Source: Echria macrotheca (lineage: Eukaryota > Ascomycota > Sordariomycetes > Sordariales > Schizotheciaceae). Taken from it: a stretch of DNA of 64,000 nt. This document shows, one piece after another, positions 10,682 to 21,901 of the stretch (its first letter is position 1; every line of letters begins with the position of its first letter). The position numbers were made by a program, and so were the translations under genes. The notes beneath the pieces were generated by a model. It saw only the letters and a list, made by a program, of their open reading frames with translations. It made no database searches and was not told the DNA's origin. The stretch spans positions 2,232,001 through 2,296,000 of the forward strand of contig MU839828.1 of the NCBI GenBank assembly GCA_030411725.1. Direction: 5' to 3'.

Positions 10682-11352
10682 GGCCCGCAAGAGCCCAGAG
10701 CCGGATGGGCGGAATTGGTCGGTCGCGGGATGGGGTTGCGCTCGAAACTGGCGTGGGAAGGTCCGGAGTGGTTGAGCGTCGGTCTTCACTGTCGCATGCA
10801 CGTTGCCGGTTTCCAAGATCAAAATTGAGGAACCGCGCCTCACAGGCCAAGCCGGCCAACATTTTTTATCGCAGCTTATCGGATTGGCCCGTGCGCTAGA
10901 TCTGGACAAGCAGCAAATTCAAGAACCAGGGTTAGGGTTCTATATGTAGTTTTTTCCCCCTGATGTGACCTTCAAAGGCAAACTTTCTCAAGCGCTCTGG
11001 AAACACCTGTCCAGGAAGAGATTCAAAGACAGACATCTGGTGGTAGAATCAGCCATCAAAAGTGTTCCGTTGAGGTCCATGAATGTCTCGTCCGTCTGAT
11101 GACTGAAAACTCTCATCCGACCATGTCTTTCGTAAATCGTTCCGGCGAGGGAGATGGCCAGGTCAGAAGCGGCTGGACACTATAAATCTGCAAAGGAAAC
11201 AGCTGGGAATAACTACAGCCACATGTATTGAAACACAGATCATTTTACCAGTATATATATTCCGGCCTCTTGCTCTCACATCTACCTAGGTACCATGCTC
11301 TCACACCTACGACCAATTTGCTCTGTCCCGGCCGCGAGTGCTCGAAGCCAGC
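10682..11352. other. Divergent promoter region between the carrier and kinase-like genes
   Basis: 671 bp between two divergently transcribed genes. It contains a TACCTAGGTACC palindrome at 11283-11294, about 60 bp before the kinase start, and a single TTAGGG-like unit near 10931 that is too short to be telomeric. No gene is visible. Confidence 0.5.
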
Positions 11353-12649
11353 ATGAAAAACATCAAAGATTTTCCCAATGATCGCCCTCTGGGTGTGTCA
11401 ATCGAGGCAGTCCAGTGTCCTGCCGATCCCGCGATCCTCCGAGGTTCGTCCTGGTAGTAGAATACCAGTCACCCAACTCGGTCTAATATTTTCAGTTCTC
11501 AGTAGGTTCGGTACGGAAGTGATCATACATGTCATGACCACGCTCGGGAGGAGCTCGTGGTGCACTCGGGTGCGGATCGACGCCACGTTGGACGGCAATC
11601 CTGTCCAGTACTTTGCCAAAGCAAGTAGGCGATGCTGCCCGTGCTGATTCCGAGGCTGACCCCAACAGATCACAGATGGTGGTCGAGGTCAGCTCATGGT
11701 ATGGGGAGAATACAAGGCGATGTGTGACCTCCACTCCTACAGCCCTACACTTGTTGTCAAACCCATCTCCTGGGGCGTCTATGACAACATGCCTCAAATC
11801 AGCTTTTATATCTGCGAGTTCCGGAACCTGATAACGGCACGCCCAGCTCTCGAAACCTTTCCAGCGCAGATTGCATCACTTCACCGCACAAGCTACTCAC
11901 ATGAGTTGGGATTTTTTGGCGAACGTTTCCCACCCCCAGCATTCCACAGGAATGACACTCCTATCTTCCTCCCAGACGAAACGTCTTATTACACGTCGTG
12001 GGAGCGTTTCTTCACCAGAGTAACGCGTGATCTTTTGCTCCGCGAGCGTAAAGTTCGCGGGCCGAGTACTGATCTCGCCGAATTGGAGACTCCTTTCCTT
12101 GAAAAGGTCATCCCGCGCCTTCTTCGGCCCATGGAAACGGGTGGAAGGCATATCTACCCGACCTGCATTCACGGAGATCTATGGCACGGAAACATCGCCA
12201 TCGACGCTGATTCCAAGCAGACTGTGCTGTTGGATGCCACGGGATTTCTTGCGCACAACGAGTGTTTGTCTCCATTCCTCATAGTCTTGCTGTTCTGCCC
12301 CTAACCTCCGCCCAGTCGATCTTGCGTTGTGGAGTCAGCCATGGAACGAGATCAACGCGAAGTACCGTGCCGAATACCATAAGCATTTTCCCAAGTCCGA
12401 GCCGGCCGAGGACGCCGACGACCGTCATGAGCTGTATGCCCATGTATTCATCAACATTCTGAATTCTATCCACTGGAAGGATGGCGGCAAATCTCGTCCG
12501 CTGTAGGTATACCCCGACTGACCATGAACGAATCCGGCTGACCGCCACACCCTTGAAGTTTCATTGGGGCTATGAGAGCCCTTGTACAAAAGTACCCCGG
12601 AGGATATGAGGCATACGAGGAGTGGGAAAGACAGCACAAATCGGGCTAG
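11353..12649 (+). CDS. Fructosamine/ribulosamine-3-kinase-like phosphotransferase
   Basis: Protein-kinase-like fold of the fructosamine-kinase (FN3K) family, which phosphorylates sugar adducts on proteins so that they fall off. Five exons: 11353-11443, 11496-11624, 11676-12263, 12316-12502 and 12559-12649; introns are 51-56 bp; 361 residues. The catalytic-loop motif HGDLWHGN lies at about 239-246, followed by LLDATGF where the family usually has DPA-Y, then HNEFDLALW. The N-terminal lobe has the expected AILRVLS...FGTEV and GRGQLMVWGEY segments. The acceptor of intron 2 was chosen at 11675 rather than 11668 because only that keeps frame. A stop at 12504 in unspliced DNA is bypassed by the last intron, giving the usual C-terminal AMRALVQKYPGGYE. 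Many fungi carry several paralogues; the substrate is unknown. Confidence 0.82.
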
Positions 12650-13175
12650 ATGATAGCTTCGAAGTGTCTCTGCCGGTACGACGAGAAGGTTAAGGTAAAA
12701 CGTTGGCAAGGAGTGCAATTGGGACGTCTTCAGCGCTGGTCGTTGATGAGCAATATCGGGCTGTGGGGTCTCGGTTGAATAGACCTAAAGAGCTTTGAAT
12801 TGATGGGCCACGCAGCGGTTTGCTCGGATGCTGGTCATCTCATGGAAATTGACATCGACAGGGACATTGGAATGAAAGTGATTGAGGCCCCAGTTGTTTA
12901 GTGCTGTGGTGATGAAGTCGCAGTGCGATTCGGACCTGTGGCGCTCGAAGTGTCGGCTTGCTTATACGCGCTCCCATATCTCTGTCTGACATGCTGTTTT
13001 CTCCAGCGAGACGGCCAACTGAATGGGATGGACTAATCTGTGAGGATTACAACACCGCGTGGGACCAGCGGATGGGATTTCGTGGAAAGCGCTCAACACG
13101 GTCCGTATAATTGTGGTCGTAGATCCGCGCTTCGCACGCACCAAGCAATACAAGCCAGAACGGAATACACGGAAG
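12650..13175. other. Convergent 3' region between kinase-like gene and IMP2
   Basis: 526 bp between two opposing stop codons. Small ORFs overlap on both strands but none has recognisable features. It should hold two 3' UTRs. Confidence 0.5.
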
Positions 13176-13766
13176 CTAGAGGCGTCCCTCCTCCCTGGTG
13201 TTGCTGCCTTGAGTGCCCCGGAGTGGCGGATCCCACCAACGCAGCCTGCCTGCCCTGTTGAACGGGAATAGGATATGTGTTATCCGACCCGTGATGAGGC
13301 GGGCAGAGATAGGTCCATAGTAGTTGCTGTCCTTGGTCTTGTCCCCGTCACCCTCCACCCAGACGTGGCCTTCCGGAACCTGAACGAATTTGTGGGGGTA
13401 TGGTGGACGTGTTTGTATCACGTCGCCCGGCAGTCCGACTACCCGCTTGACTGCGATCTTTTCGGCGTCATGGGGATTCCTGTGAAGTACCCGAGGTGAG
13501 CCGCGGAAACGGACGGATAATCCAGAGGACAACTACCTAAAGGTCACCACCATTCCACGCTCCAGATTCCATTGCGCGTACAGCTTGTATACCAAGCACA
13601 GGTCCCGGCGCAGCGATTCATTGTATTGCGGGTTCAGGAAGGGGTACATCGACGGGCCACTGATGAAGGTGACCTGTGCGACGTAGGCGTTGAACCAGAT
13701 CAGTGGCGGGAGCCATGTCACGTAGCGAATGAGGTGACGTGTGAATTGGCCGAAAAACTTCGACAT
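13176..13766 (-). CDS. imp2: Mitochondrial inner membrane protease subunit 2 (IMP2)
   Basis: Signal-peptidase-I-type (S26) serine protease that removes sorting signals from proteins sent to the intermembrane space. Two exons: 13766-13537 and 13479-13176, with a 57-bp intron (13536-13480) in phase 2; 177 residues. A hydrophobic anchor (about residues 14-36) precedes the catalytic Ser in GPSM (Ser39; canonical form GTSM) and the NP that follows. The catalytic Lys lies in AVKRVVGLPGD (Lys88). The later signature segment VPEGHVWVEGD and the DSNYYGP motif match Imp2 rather than Imp1. The splice join gives TFRNPHDAEK, which matches the family. Flavocytochrome b2, a classic yeast Imp substrate, is encoded ~35 kb away, but that copy lacks an obvious sorting signal. 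Confidence 0.92.
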
Positions 13767-14663
13767 TGCGCCATGGGTGCAGTCGATGGTGTTGCGTGGT
13801 TGAAGACAACTCGATCGGGACGAGGTCTCGAACAAGGACCGAGCGACGTCAAACATCAGGCGCACTGAAATTAAAGCTCTAGAGCTTCCCCGGTCCCACT
13901 TCACAATCTGATAAGCCGATAAGAGCTGTGGCGCATGCCTGCATTTGTCGCATTGAGCCTACTAAAAGTACTGCGAGCCTGGTCATTGAAAGAACGACAC
14001 TCAAGCACCGGGCAGAACTGTATCTACTAACAGAATAAAGCACACCCAACCTGAGGCAATCGCGGGTTTACAGTTGCCGAAAGATGTACAGAGCGGCATG
14101 GAAAGCATTGCGGTCAACGAAAAGGCTCCAACTAAGTCAGGTAATTCCTAGATTCGAACCCTCCATGTTTGACACCAACATCTTTGCAGACCGTGTAAAG
14201 GGCTTGCAATGACGAATTAAGCGTATCACACACGTTTGTAATACTCCCTAGGGTCGTCGCGAGGCCTTCGGAGCCCTATCATAAGGTACGCTGATTAGTA
14301 TGCTGGCGTGCAAACCTGACAGCGGTAAGCCCTGGTGGGTCTTGCCAACGAGTTAGACTTCGTCACTCTAGCCATTTCAGTCAAAACGAGCTTTATTCAT
14401 TCTCCGCTGTAATCTAGTCGGCTGAGACAGCCCCAGATTGCTCCAGGAAGCATTCATTACACCTCATCAGCCCTCCCGCTGGTCCAACTATGCCCATGTC
14501 TATCACTTGAAGACTTTTGTATTCCGTGACGCCCGCCCATGTCATAGCCCGTGTCATAAACTACAAGCGTGGAAGCCCCTGAGCCGTCATCCGCCGTCGT
14601 GAGATATATGTTTCTCGTGTTGAGCATCGTAACTAAGCCGAAGGTTGGGTAACGAGCCGACTC
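13767..14663. other. IMP2 promoter and eIF2-alpha 3' region
   Basis: 897 bp between two minus-strand genes. It is AT-richer than the coding sequence, with no credible ORF or RNA gene. A GATTCGAACCC stretch near 14153 resembles a tRNA T-loop but does not fold into a T-arm. Confidence 0.5.
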
Positions 14664-15803
14664 TCAGACCGTCTCGGGAATGTTGTCGTCGCTTTCACTC
14701 AGACTCTCGTCGCCACTAACTTCGGCATTTTCTCGTTCGCGCTTCTCCATAAGAGCCTGAAGCTCGGCATCATCGGACTCGGTAACGGCCTTGGGCGCCA
14801 TCTTCACTACCAGCTGACCTCCCGCTTCCTTGATGCTCTTTTGGATGTCAACGATGGCCTCCTCGAGCCGCGCAATGCCTGCGCTCTTGTCGAGGCAAGT
14901 GTTGGTCAAGCTGCGTGTGTTAGTATCGAAACCAAGACTAGCAAATCGCTGGGGTACAACTCACACATAGAGCGGCGGGGATACAAGTCTGACCTTGACC
15001 TGAGTCTCGGCAGTGTTGCGGGCCTCGGCAGTGCGCAAGGCCGTCTTGATGGCATCGATACCCTCGTAGGCAAAGCAGGTGACCTCTACGTCGGCACGGA
15101 CCTTGGTCGGCTGGGGGGTCAGGCGCTTCCCGATGTATGACTTCAGTTCTTCGGCCGAAGCCTCGTTCGGGAACTTGATATCCGACCAGACATCGGGGTT
15201 TCTAGAGGGTAAGCCGAAGCCAAGCCAGGATATTGCGAACACCTACGTAATGGAGAGCTTGAAGGCGTCAAGCGAGTGTCCGTATTTCTTGTTGAGCGGC
15301 CACCCTATCGTCTCGTAGAGAGTCTCGATGGGGGTGAGCGTCTTCTCGGCAACGTGCCTCATGATTGAGTGGACAATCTTGCTCTTGTTGTAGCGCTCCT
15401 CGCATCGAACGATATCCTCGGGTGAGACACGGCGCTTTGACAAATCGATGTATCCTATGGCCTGTTCAGTGTTGCCCGGCTCGGTGGCGGCGAGGTCCCA
15501 AACCCTTTTCCTTGTCCACACGCAGGACGACGACGACTTCGTTCCGCCCAACCCGGATGAGCTTCTGAATACTTCTGATACGGCGCCTCGAGAGTTCGGA
15601 GAGTAAAATCATGCCGTCGATGTTATCGTACTCGAGCAGCTTGACATAAGCGCCCATATCGGCGATCTAGCGTCGTTCAGTCAGTCGTGGCCACGCGCGT
15701 CGATGTTTAGAGGTTGAAGGCGTACCTGCTTGACGTTGACCATCACAAACGAATCAATCTCTGGGTACTTCTCCTCGTAAAACCGGCAGTTGGAAAACGA
15801 CAT
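14664..15803 (-). CDS. sui2: Translation initiation factor eIF2 alpha subunit
   Basis: Alpha subunit of eIF2, which brings initiator Met-tRNA to the 40S ribosome; its phosphorylation by Gcn2-type kinases throttles translation under stress. Five exons: 15803-15726, 15666-15504, 15454-15247, 15201-14965 and 14910-14664; introns of 45-59 bp; 310 residues, the usual length. The start MSFSNCRFYEEKYPEIDSF, the S1/OB domain (AYVKLLEYDNIDGMILLSE) and the regulatory Ser in LLSELSRRRIRS (Ser52 counting Met) are all present. The helical domain and the alpha/beta C-domain follow, ending in an acidic Ser/Glu/Asp tail that looks like a CK2 target. All four splice joins restore family-consensus sequence (KQIADMGAY, DKEKGYIDLSKR, LSITNPDVW, PLYVLTNTC). 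Confidence 0.96.
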
Positions 15804-16628
15804 CTTGTCGAGCGTGCCGTTCCCAGGCGGGGTGGAAAGTTTTTTGCGGGCACTACGTGATTCTTGAATCTGGGATGCGACAGAACTCGGAATCAAGCTC
15901 AAGGAATGATGTCCTGGTGAAGATTTGCGGGGTTGAAGCGTGGAGTTGCAAACCGTAGTTGAAGAAGGAGCGGGCTGGGCTGGAATTTGTAGGCGGGGTC
16001 ACGACAAAAAATTGCGTGCAGCTTAAGAAAGAAAGTGGGCTGTGGCTGGTGCACCGAAGGAGGGAGGTGACTAGACTGACTGTGACTTTTGCTAAAGGCC
16101 GCCGATACCCCGGCACGCCAAGACTTTCTGCAGGGATCAAATACAGAACTCAACAGGAACCAGACAACATGTGACAAGTCCAAACAGTGAGAAGGAACAC
16201 GTGGCCGACCCCATCGAGACTCTCAATCCGAGTAAATCAATTATTTGAAGCTTCTCATTCAGTTCAGGTGCCGAATTACGGCTTCTCCAACTGCTCTGGG
16301 AGCTGATTCTCTTTGGACTCGAGGTGGACCCACTACGTCAATGATCCACCGGGGTCGTTGCTGTTACTGCAAGGGAGCTTGCTGTGCTTGCAACTCCGAC
16401 ACCTGCACCCATGACCAATGCCACATGCTGCGTCGATTGCTTAACTAGACCCAAGATTCCGTTTTATTTGGGCGAGGGAGTCTGACAGCTTCTGTCAACG
16501 CACTCGAGACTTCCTCGCCACTCAGCAGTTCGCTCGACAGCTGAGCCCACATCGCCAATCCGTCAATTGGTCGCGGCCTTCAACTCCGCGTGCCCGTAGC
16601 AAGACGACTCCCACCCAGCATATCCAGC
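15804..16628. other. Divergent promoter region between eIF2-alpha and NTE1
   Basis: 825 bp separating two divergent start codons. No gene is visible, and both promoters and 5' UTRs should lie here. An open frame continues upstream of the eIF2-alpha ATG but its sequence is not family-like. Confidence 0.5.
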
Positions 16629-19600
16629 ATGGAGTCGTCAACCACGGCCAGCCTCCTCGCGACGGCACTTTCTAGGACAGCCGACACCATGGGAGGGAGT
16701 GAAGGGTCACTGTCGGAGACGGTCCTTCGAGCCGCCGAAGTCGCTGCACAACACGAACACCGATCATGGTTCGGCCTGCTCGCCAGCGCTATCTTCTGGA
16801 TTGTGCATGCGGTGTCCATGATCCTGTACTTTGTCCTAAAGCTGGCCACCTTCTCGGTTCCTTCGCTCCTCTTCACCCTCTTCTCAACCAGCCTCACGTT
16901 TACCATGAATGCTACTACCCTGTAAGTCGCTGCGATATTGAACAACTTCCCGGGTCTGACACGGGTTAGGATGGTCATTGTGGTCGCCATGATGTCGGCC
17001 ATTAGCTGGGTCGTGAGGTACCGGTACCTTAACATGTACTCACGGCTCCCTCCGGAACCTCAGAGAAAAGAGCCGGATGTCGACCTCTTCCCGGATACAC
17101 ATGAAGAGGGTATCAAGCCGGGCCTGACAAACTATTTGGACGAGTTCCTGAGCGCCATCAAGATATTCGGTTACCTTGAAAGGCCTGTCTTCCATGAACT
17201 CGCCCGCAGTATGCAGACGAGGACGCTGCTCGCTGGCGAGACGCTGAACCTTGAGGAGGAGAAGGGTTTCTGCCTGGTTGTGGATGGCCTAGTTGAGATA
17301 TTCGTCAAATCCTCGAGGGACAAGCAGTGGCTGGCCAGCACCCCTCAGGTTGAACCCTCAGACGAGTTCTCGTCTAGTGATGAGGAGAGCTTTGCGCCAG
17401 GCCATCAAAGATATCAGCTTTTGACAGAGGTCCGAAACGGGGCCCCGATGTCGTCCTTGTTTTCCATCATGTCGTTGTTCACCGAGGACATCTCCATGCG
17501 CCTTCCAGAGGACGACAACTCGGAGCCAGCCACGGCAGCCGGAAGCAGCGTCATGCCAAGCTACCCTATGAGTGCGACCTTTCCGAAGACACATGATGTC
17601 CCGGGCTCACTTCCTGGTACACCCCTGCTTGACGGCTCCGAGCCGCGTGCCTCTCCAGGACTGGCTGGTTCATTTGTCCTGCCCTCTTCCGACCGAGGCT
17701 TGTCTGGGATCCCGTCGATGTCATTAGACGGCGAAGCTCGAACCAAGCCAGCCAGACCTGTCCCGCAACGCAGCGCAACAAGCTCTGCTCATCCGGATAT
17801 TATCGCCCGAGCGACAGTCGACACGACCATCGCCATCATACCGGCAAGCGCCTTCAGGCGTCTCATCAGGATCTATCCAAAGGCAACCTCGCAGATTGTC
17901 CACGTTATTCTCTCCAGATTCCAGAGAGTCACTTTGGCGACCGCTTACAACTATCTCGGATTGACAGGGGAAGTCTTACAGATCGAGAAGAACATGCTCA
18001 AGTACACCATGAGGCAACTCCCCAACCATCTGCGCGGTGATGCCTTGGATAGGCTCAAGGAAAAGTTCAGTCGCGAGAGGGAGAGAATCGGCGAAGAGGA
18101 CGTGGGAAAGGGGATAGCCCTTCACAATGCACATTCCGGTGGCCGCCGCCGCCGTTCCAACACAACGCTCCGAAAAGAAGCCGCCCTGCAGGCGTTTTCC
18201 AAGCAAAGACAGACATCACTTGTTGGCTCGCCCGCCACTACATACGAGCGTGCAACGTTTGACACGGCCAGCCCAGGCGACCTCCTCTCCGGTTTACAGT
18301 CGTCTCGTAATTTGAACCAAAGACCGGTTAGCGCAAACCTCGGCAGTAGTCCCTCTTCGCAGACGGATCTTCCTAGACGTGCTGTCTCGCCTCTTGCGCA
18401 ACGGGATTTTAACCCGTTTGCGACCCAGAGGATGGGACATGCTTCGCTCGACAAGAGGGATGCTGTCGAAGAAGATAACCTCTTTCGGGAATCGATTCTC
18501 GAGTGCATGTTCAAGTCCATCGGCCTGCATGGGAGCGGTGCCGCCACTCGGGAGGCCGAATCAGTTCAGGCGTCTCCGCGGCTCGTTTCCATCGACCAGC
18601 GGCGCCAAAGGGCAGTATTCAGCAGCAACGCTTTCGGTTTCATGGGCGCACTCGAGGGGTCCATCGATGGCGAGACCGAGTCGGTGACGTCGTCAAATCT
18701 CACCGCAGCGCCTATGAACGTCCACATGCTCGCGCAGGATATGAAACACGAGGTCGAAATTGTCTTCTTCCCCAAAGGATCGGTTCTTGTTGAACAAGGC
18801 GAGAGAAACCCAGGGTTGTACTACGTCATCGATGGATTCCTTGACATATGTGTGCAGGTTGACGAATCTTCGCCGGATGTCCTCCAAGGTTCAGGCAAAA
18901 CTTCACTACACGCAATGGAGAATGCAGCCGTCTTTGGAGGTGCTTCCCAGACAGCCACTGCGAACAGCACCGACAAGAGAAAGACTAAGGTTGGGCGCCG
19001 AAGCGTTGCCTTGATCAAACCTGGCGGTCTGGCTGGCTACGTTGGCACAATCTCGTCGTACCGTTCATTCATCGACGTGGTTGCCAAGACGGACGTCTAC
19101 GTTGGATTTCTCCCCCTTGCCTCGATTGAGCGAATTGTAGATCGGTATCCGATCGTGCTGCTTACCATGGCGAAAAGGCTTACCAACCTCCTCCCTCGAC
19201 TCATTCTGCATATCGACTTTGCGCTTGAATGGCTGCAGGTTAATGCTAGTCAAGTCATATATCACGAAGGTGACGAAAGCGAGGGCATATACATTGTTCT
19301 CAACGGTCGTCTGCGGCTTGTTCAGGACCGAAAAGAGGGCGGGGTGAATGTGAGAGGCGAGTTCGGCCAGGGAGAAAGTGTCGGCGAGCTTGAGGTTCTT
19401 ACCGAGTCCTCCCGGTCCGGGACCCTCCATGCCATTCGTGAGACAGAGCTGGTCAAGTTTCCCCGTACCCTCTTCAACAGCCTGGCACAGGAACATAAAA
19501 ACATCACGCTCAAAATCTTGAAGGTCATAGCATCACGAACGAAAGCGCTAGTGGAGGACCCCTCTGTTCTGGGGATCAGGGACCCATCCTTAGGAAGCGG

Positions 19601-21273
19601 CAACCGGAGCGCCTCCACGTTTAATCTGAATCTCAGAACGGTGGCTGTCCTGCCTGTCACGGCAGGTGTACCTGTTGTCGAGTTCAGCAACAGACTTATG
19701 AATGCCCTGGCGCAGGTCGGAACACCGAACGGGGCTACATCGTTAAACCAAGCTGCCATTTTGAACCATCTCGGAAAGCATGCGTTCAACAAGATGGGGA
19801 AGTTGAAGTTGTCGCAATATCTCGCTGATCTCGAGGAGAAGTATGGCCTGGTGGTCTACGTTGCAGGTTGGTTCCCCGGACGCAGTGGCTCGCTTTGACT
19901 AACTGATGTCAGACACGCACGTGAACTCTCCTTGGACACAAACGTGTATCTCGCAGGCGGACTGTGTTCTTCTTGTCGGCCTGGCCGATGGGTCTCCTGA
20001 GATCGGTAAATACGAGCAGTTCATGCTGGGGATGAAATCGACGGCCAGGAAAACCCTGGTCCTTCTTCACCAGGAGAGAGATTCCAGCCCGGGACTGACA
20101 AGAAGCTGGCTCAAGAATCGAGTGTGGATCAACGGAGGGCATTTCCACGTGCAGATGCCGTACAGCGTTCCTAATACGATACCAATGCCGACCAAACGCA
20201 CCGGACCGAGCCTCAAGGAACGGGTCCAGATCTTGCAAGCCGAGATACAAAAATACACATCCAGAAAGGTGCGCCGCACTCCCTTTTACTCGCCCGATGC
20301 CCCGTTCAAAGGCGACTTCCATCGGCTGGCCCGGAGGCTGTGTGGAAAGTCGGTCGGTCTGGTCTTGGGAGGCGGTGGTGCGAGGGGTATTGCGCAGGTC
20401 GGAATCATCCGAGCCATGGAGGAAGCCGGCATCCCAATCGACATCGTCGGAGGCACATCTATCGGTGCCTTTGTCGGCGGTTTGTATGCGCGCCACGCCG
20501 ACGTGGTGCCCATTTACGGACTGGCCAAGAAATTTGCGGGACGCATGGCGAGCAAGTGGCGGTTTGTTCTCGACCTGACATATCCCACGACATCCTATAC
20601 GACGGGGCACGAATTCAATAGAGGAATATTCAAGACGTTTGGTAAGACGCAGATCGAAGACTTTTGGCTCGAGTACTACTGCAACACGACGAATATCAGC
20701 AAGAGCAGGGCCGAGTTCCACACGAGCGGGTACGCCTGGCGATATGTTCGCGCGTCCATGTCGCTGGCTGGCGTTCTGCCGCCGCTGTGCGACGAGGGGA
20801 GCTTGCTGCTGGACGGCGGCTACATTGACAACCTAACCGTGTCACATATGAAGTCGCTGGGGTGCGATATCATCTTCGCCGTCGACGTCGGTTCGGTCTA
20901 CGACAACAAGCCCCAGGCCTATGGAGATACGCTCTCGGGCATGTGGGCCTTTGTCAACCGCTGGAATCCCTTCTCTTCGGTGCCCAACCCGCCCGCGCTC
21001 ACCGAGATCGAGGCTAAACTGGCCTATGTGTCAAGTGTCGAGGCGTTGGAGCGGGCGAAAAAGACGGCGGGGTGCTTCTACATGCGCCCGCCCATTGACG
21101 AGTACGCCACGCTCGAGTTTGGCAGGTTTGACGAGATTTACAAGGTTGGGTACCAGTATGGTCAGGAGTTTCTGGGCAAGCTGCGCGAGCAGGGCGTGCT
21201 GCCGCTTACCGAGGAGACGGAGGCTAAGAAGGCTCTGAGGAGGACGATGGCGCCGAGGAGGGCTAGTATTTGA
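16629..21273 (+). CDS. nte1: Lysophospholipase NTE1 (patatin, cyclic-nucleotide-binding-like domains)
   Basis: ER-membrane phospholipase B that deacylates phosphatidylcholine; orthologue of animal neuropathy target esterase. Three exons: 16629-16921, 16970-19866 and 19913-21273; introns 16922-16969 and 19867-19912; 1516 residues. Two hydrophobic segments near the N-terminus (about 45-75 and 97-113) anchor it. Cyclic-nucleotide-binding-like regions occur around 165-200, ~720-800 and ~870-960 (for example YHEGDESEGIYIVLNG), separated by Ser-rich disordered stretches. The patatin domain has the oxyanion motif GGGGARG (~1216-1222), the nucleophile elbow GTSIG (Ser ~1246) and the catalytic Asp in DGG (~1364). 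The joins give TTLMVIVV and YVADTHVNSPWTQ, both family-like. ATG 16629 was chosen over the GTG-initiated extension. Confidence 0.95.
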
Positions 21274-21901
21274 TTAGATGTGTATCTGTTGGAGGCGGGA
21301 GAGAGGTCGGCGTTACAAGCGAAATGTGTGTTGAAATGGTAGATGTGGTATGTGTGTCTTTGTAGCGGTGTATCAGTAAATCATTCGAATAGAAGCGGTT
21401 GTTTCACCCGAATCACGGCGATGTACTAGTACTACCTCTGCATGGTAAACAACGCGATTATTTCATGAAAGGTAGCTGGGAAAGAAACCACTGACTTCTG
21501 TCCTTTGGTCCTCAACTCTCCAACCCGTGGTGTGGATGCCGTGCAAACAATCATTCAGGGGCTACTCAGAGTAAATCATGGTCACGCAAATACAGATGGG
21601 TTGTCCAATATTGAATTATATTATCAAATCAACCATATGAAGAACCATGTTTCTCCATGGGGAAAAGAGACGCCATCTTTTTGCCCAAGTATACTCCTCC
21701 ATTCCACACACCCACATACATCCCAGCCACGAAACATAACATGAGCCATGAAAACCCCCCCAAAAGGTATCCTAAAACAACCACATCCTACGCTCGAAAA
21801 GAAACAACCAAGAAAGCGAAAAGTTACTCGTAAATCGTCCAAAGAAAGCGGCGCCGCCGCCGTTGTTGTTGTTGTTGAATCATCATCGTGCCCATGCTCC
21901 A
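21274..21901. other. Convergent 3' region between NTE1 and the homeodomain gene
   Basis: 628 bp between opposing stop codons; two 3' UTRs expected. It contains a (GTT)n tract near 21860-21877. No gene is visible. Confidence 0.5.

Noticed and set aside
10925..10945. TTAGGG-like telomeric unit
   Set aside because: Only about one and a half copies; too short for an interstitial telomeric repeat.
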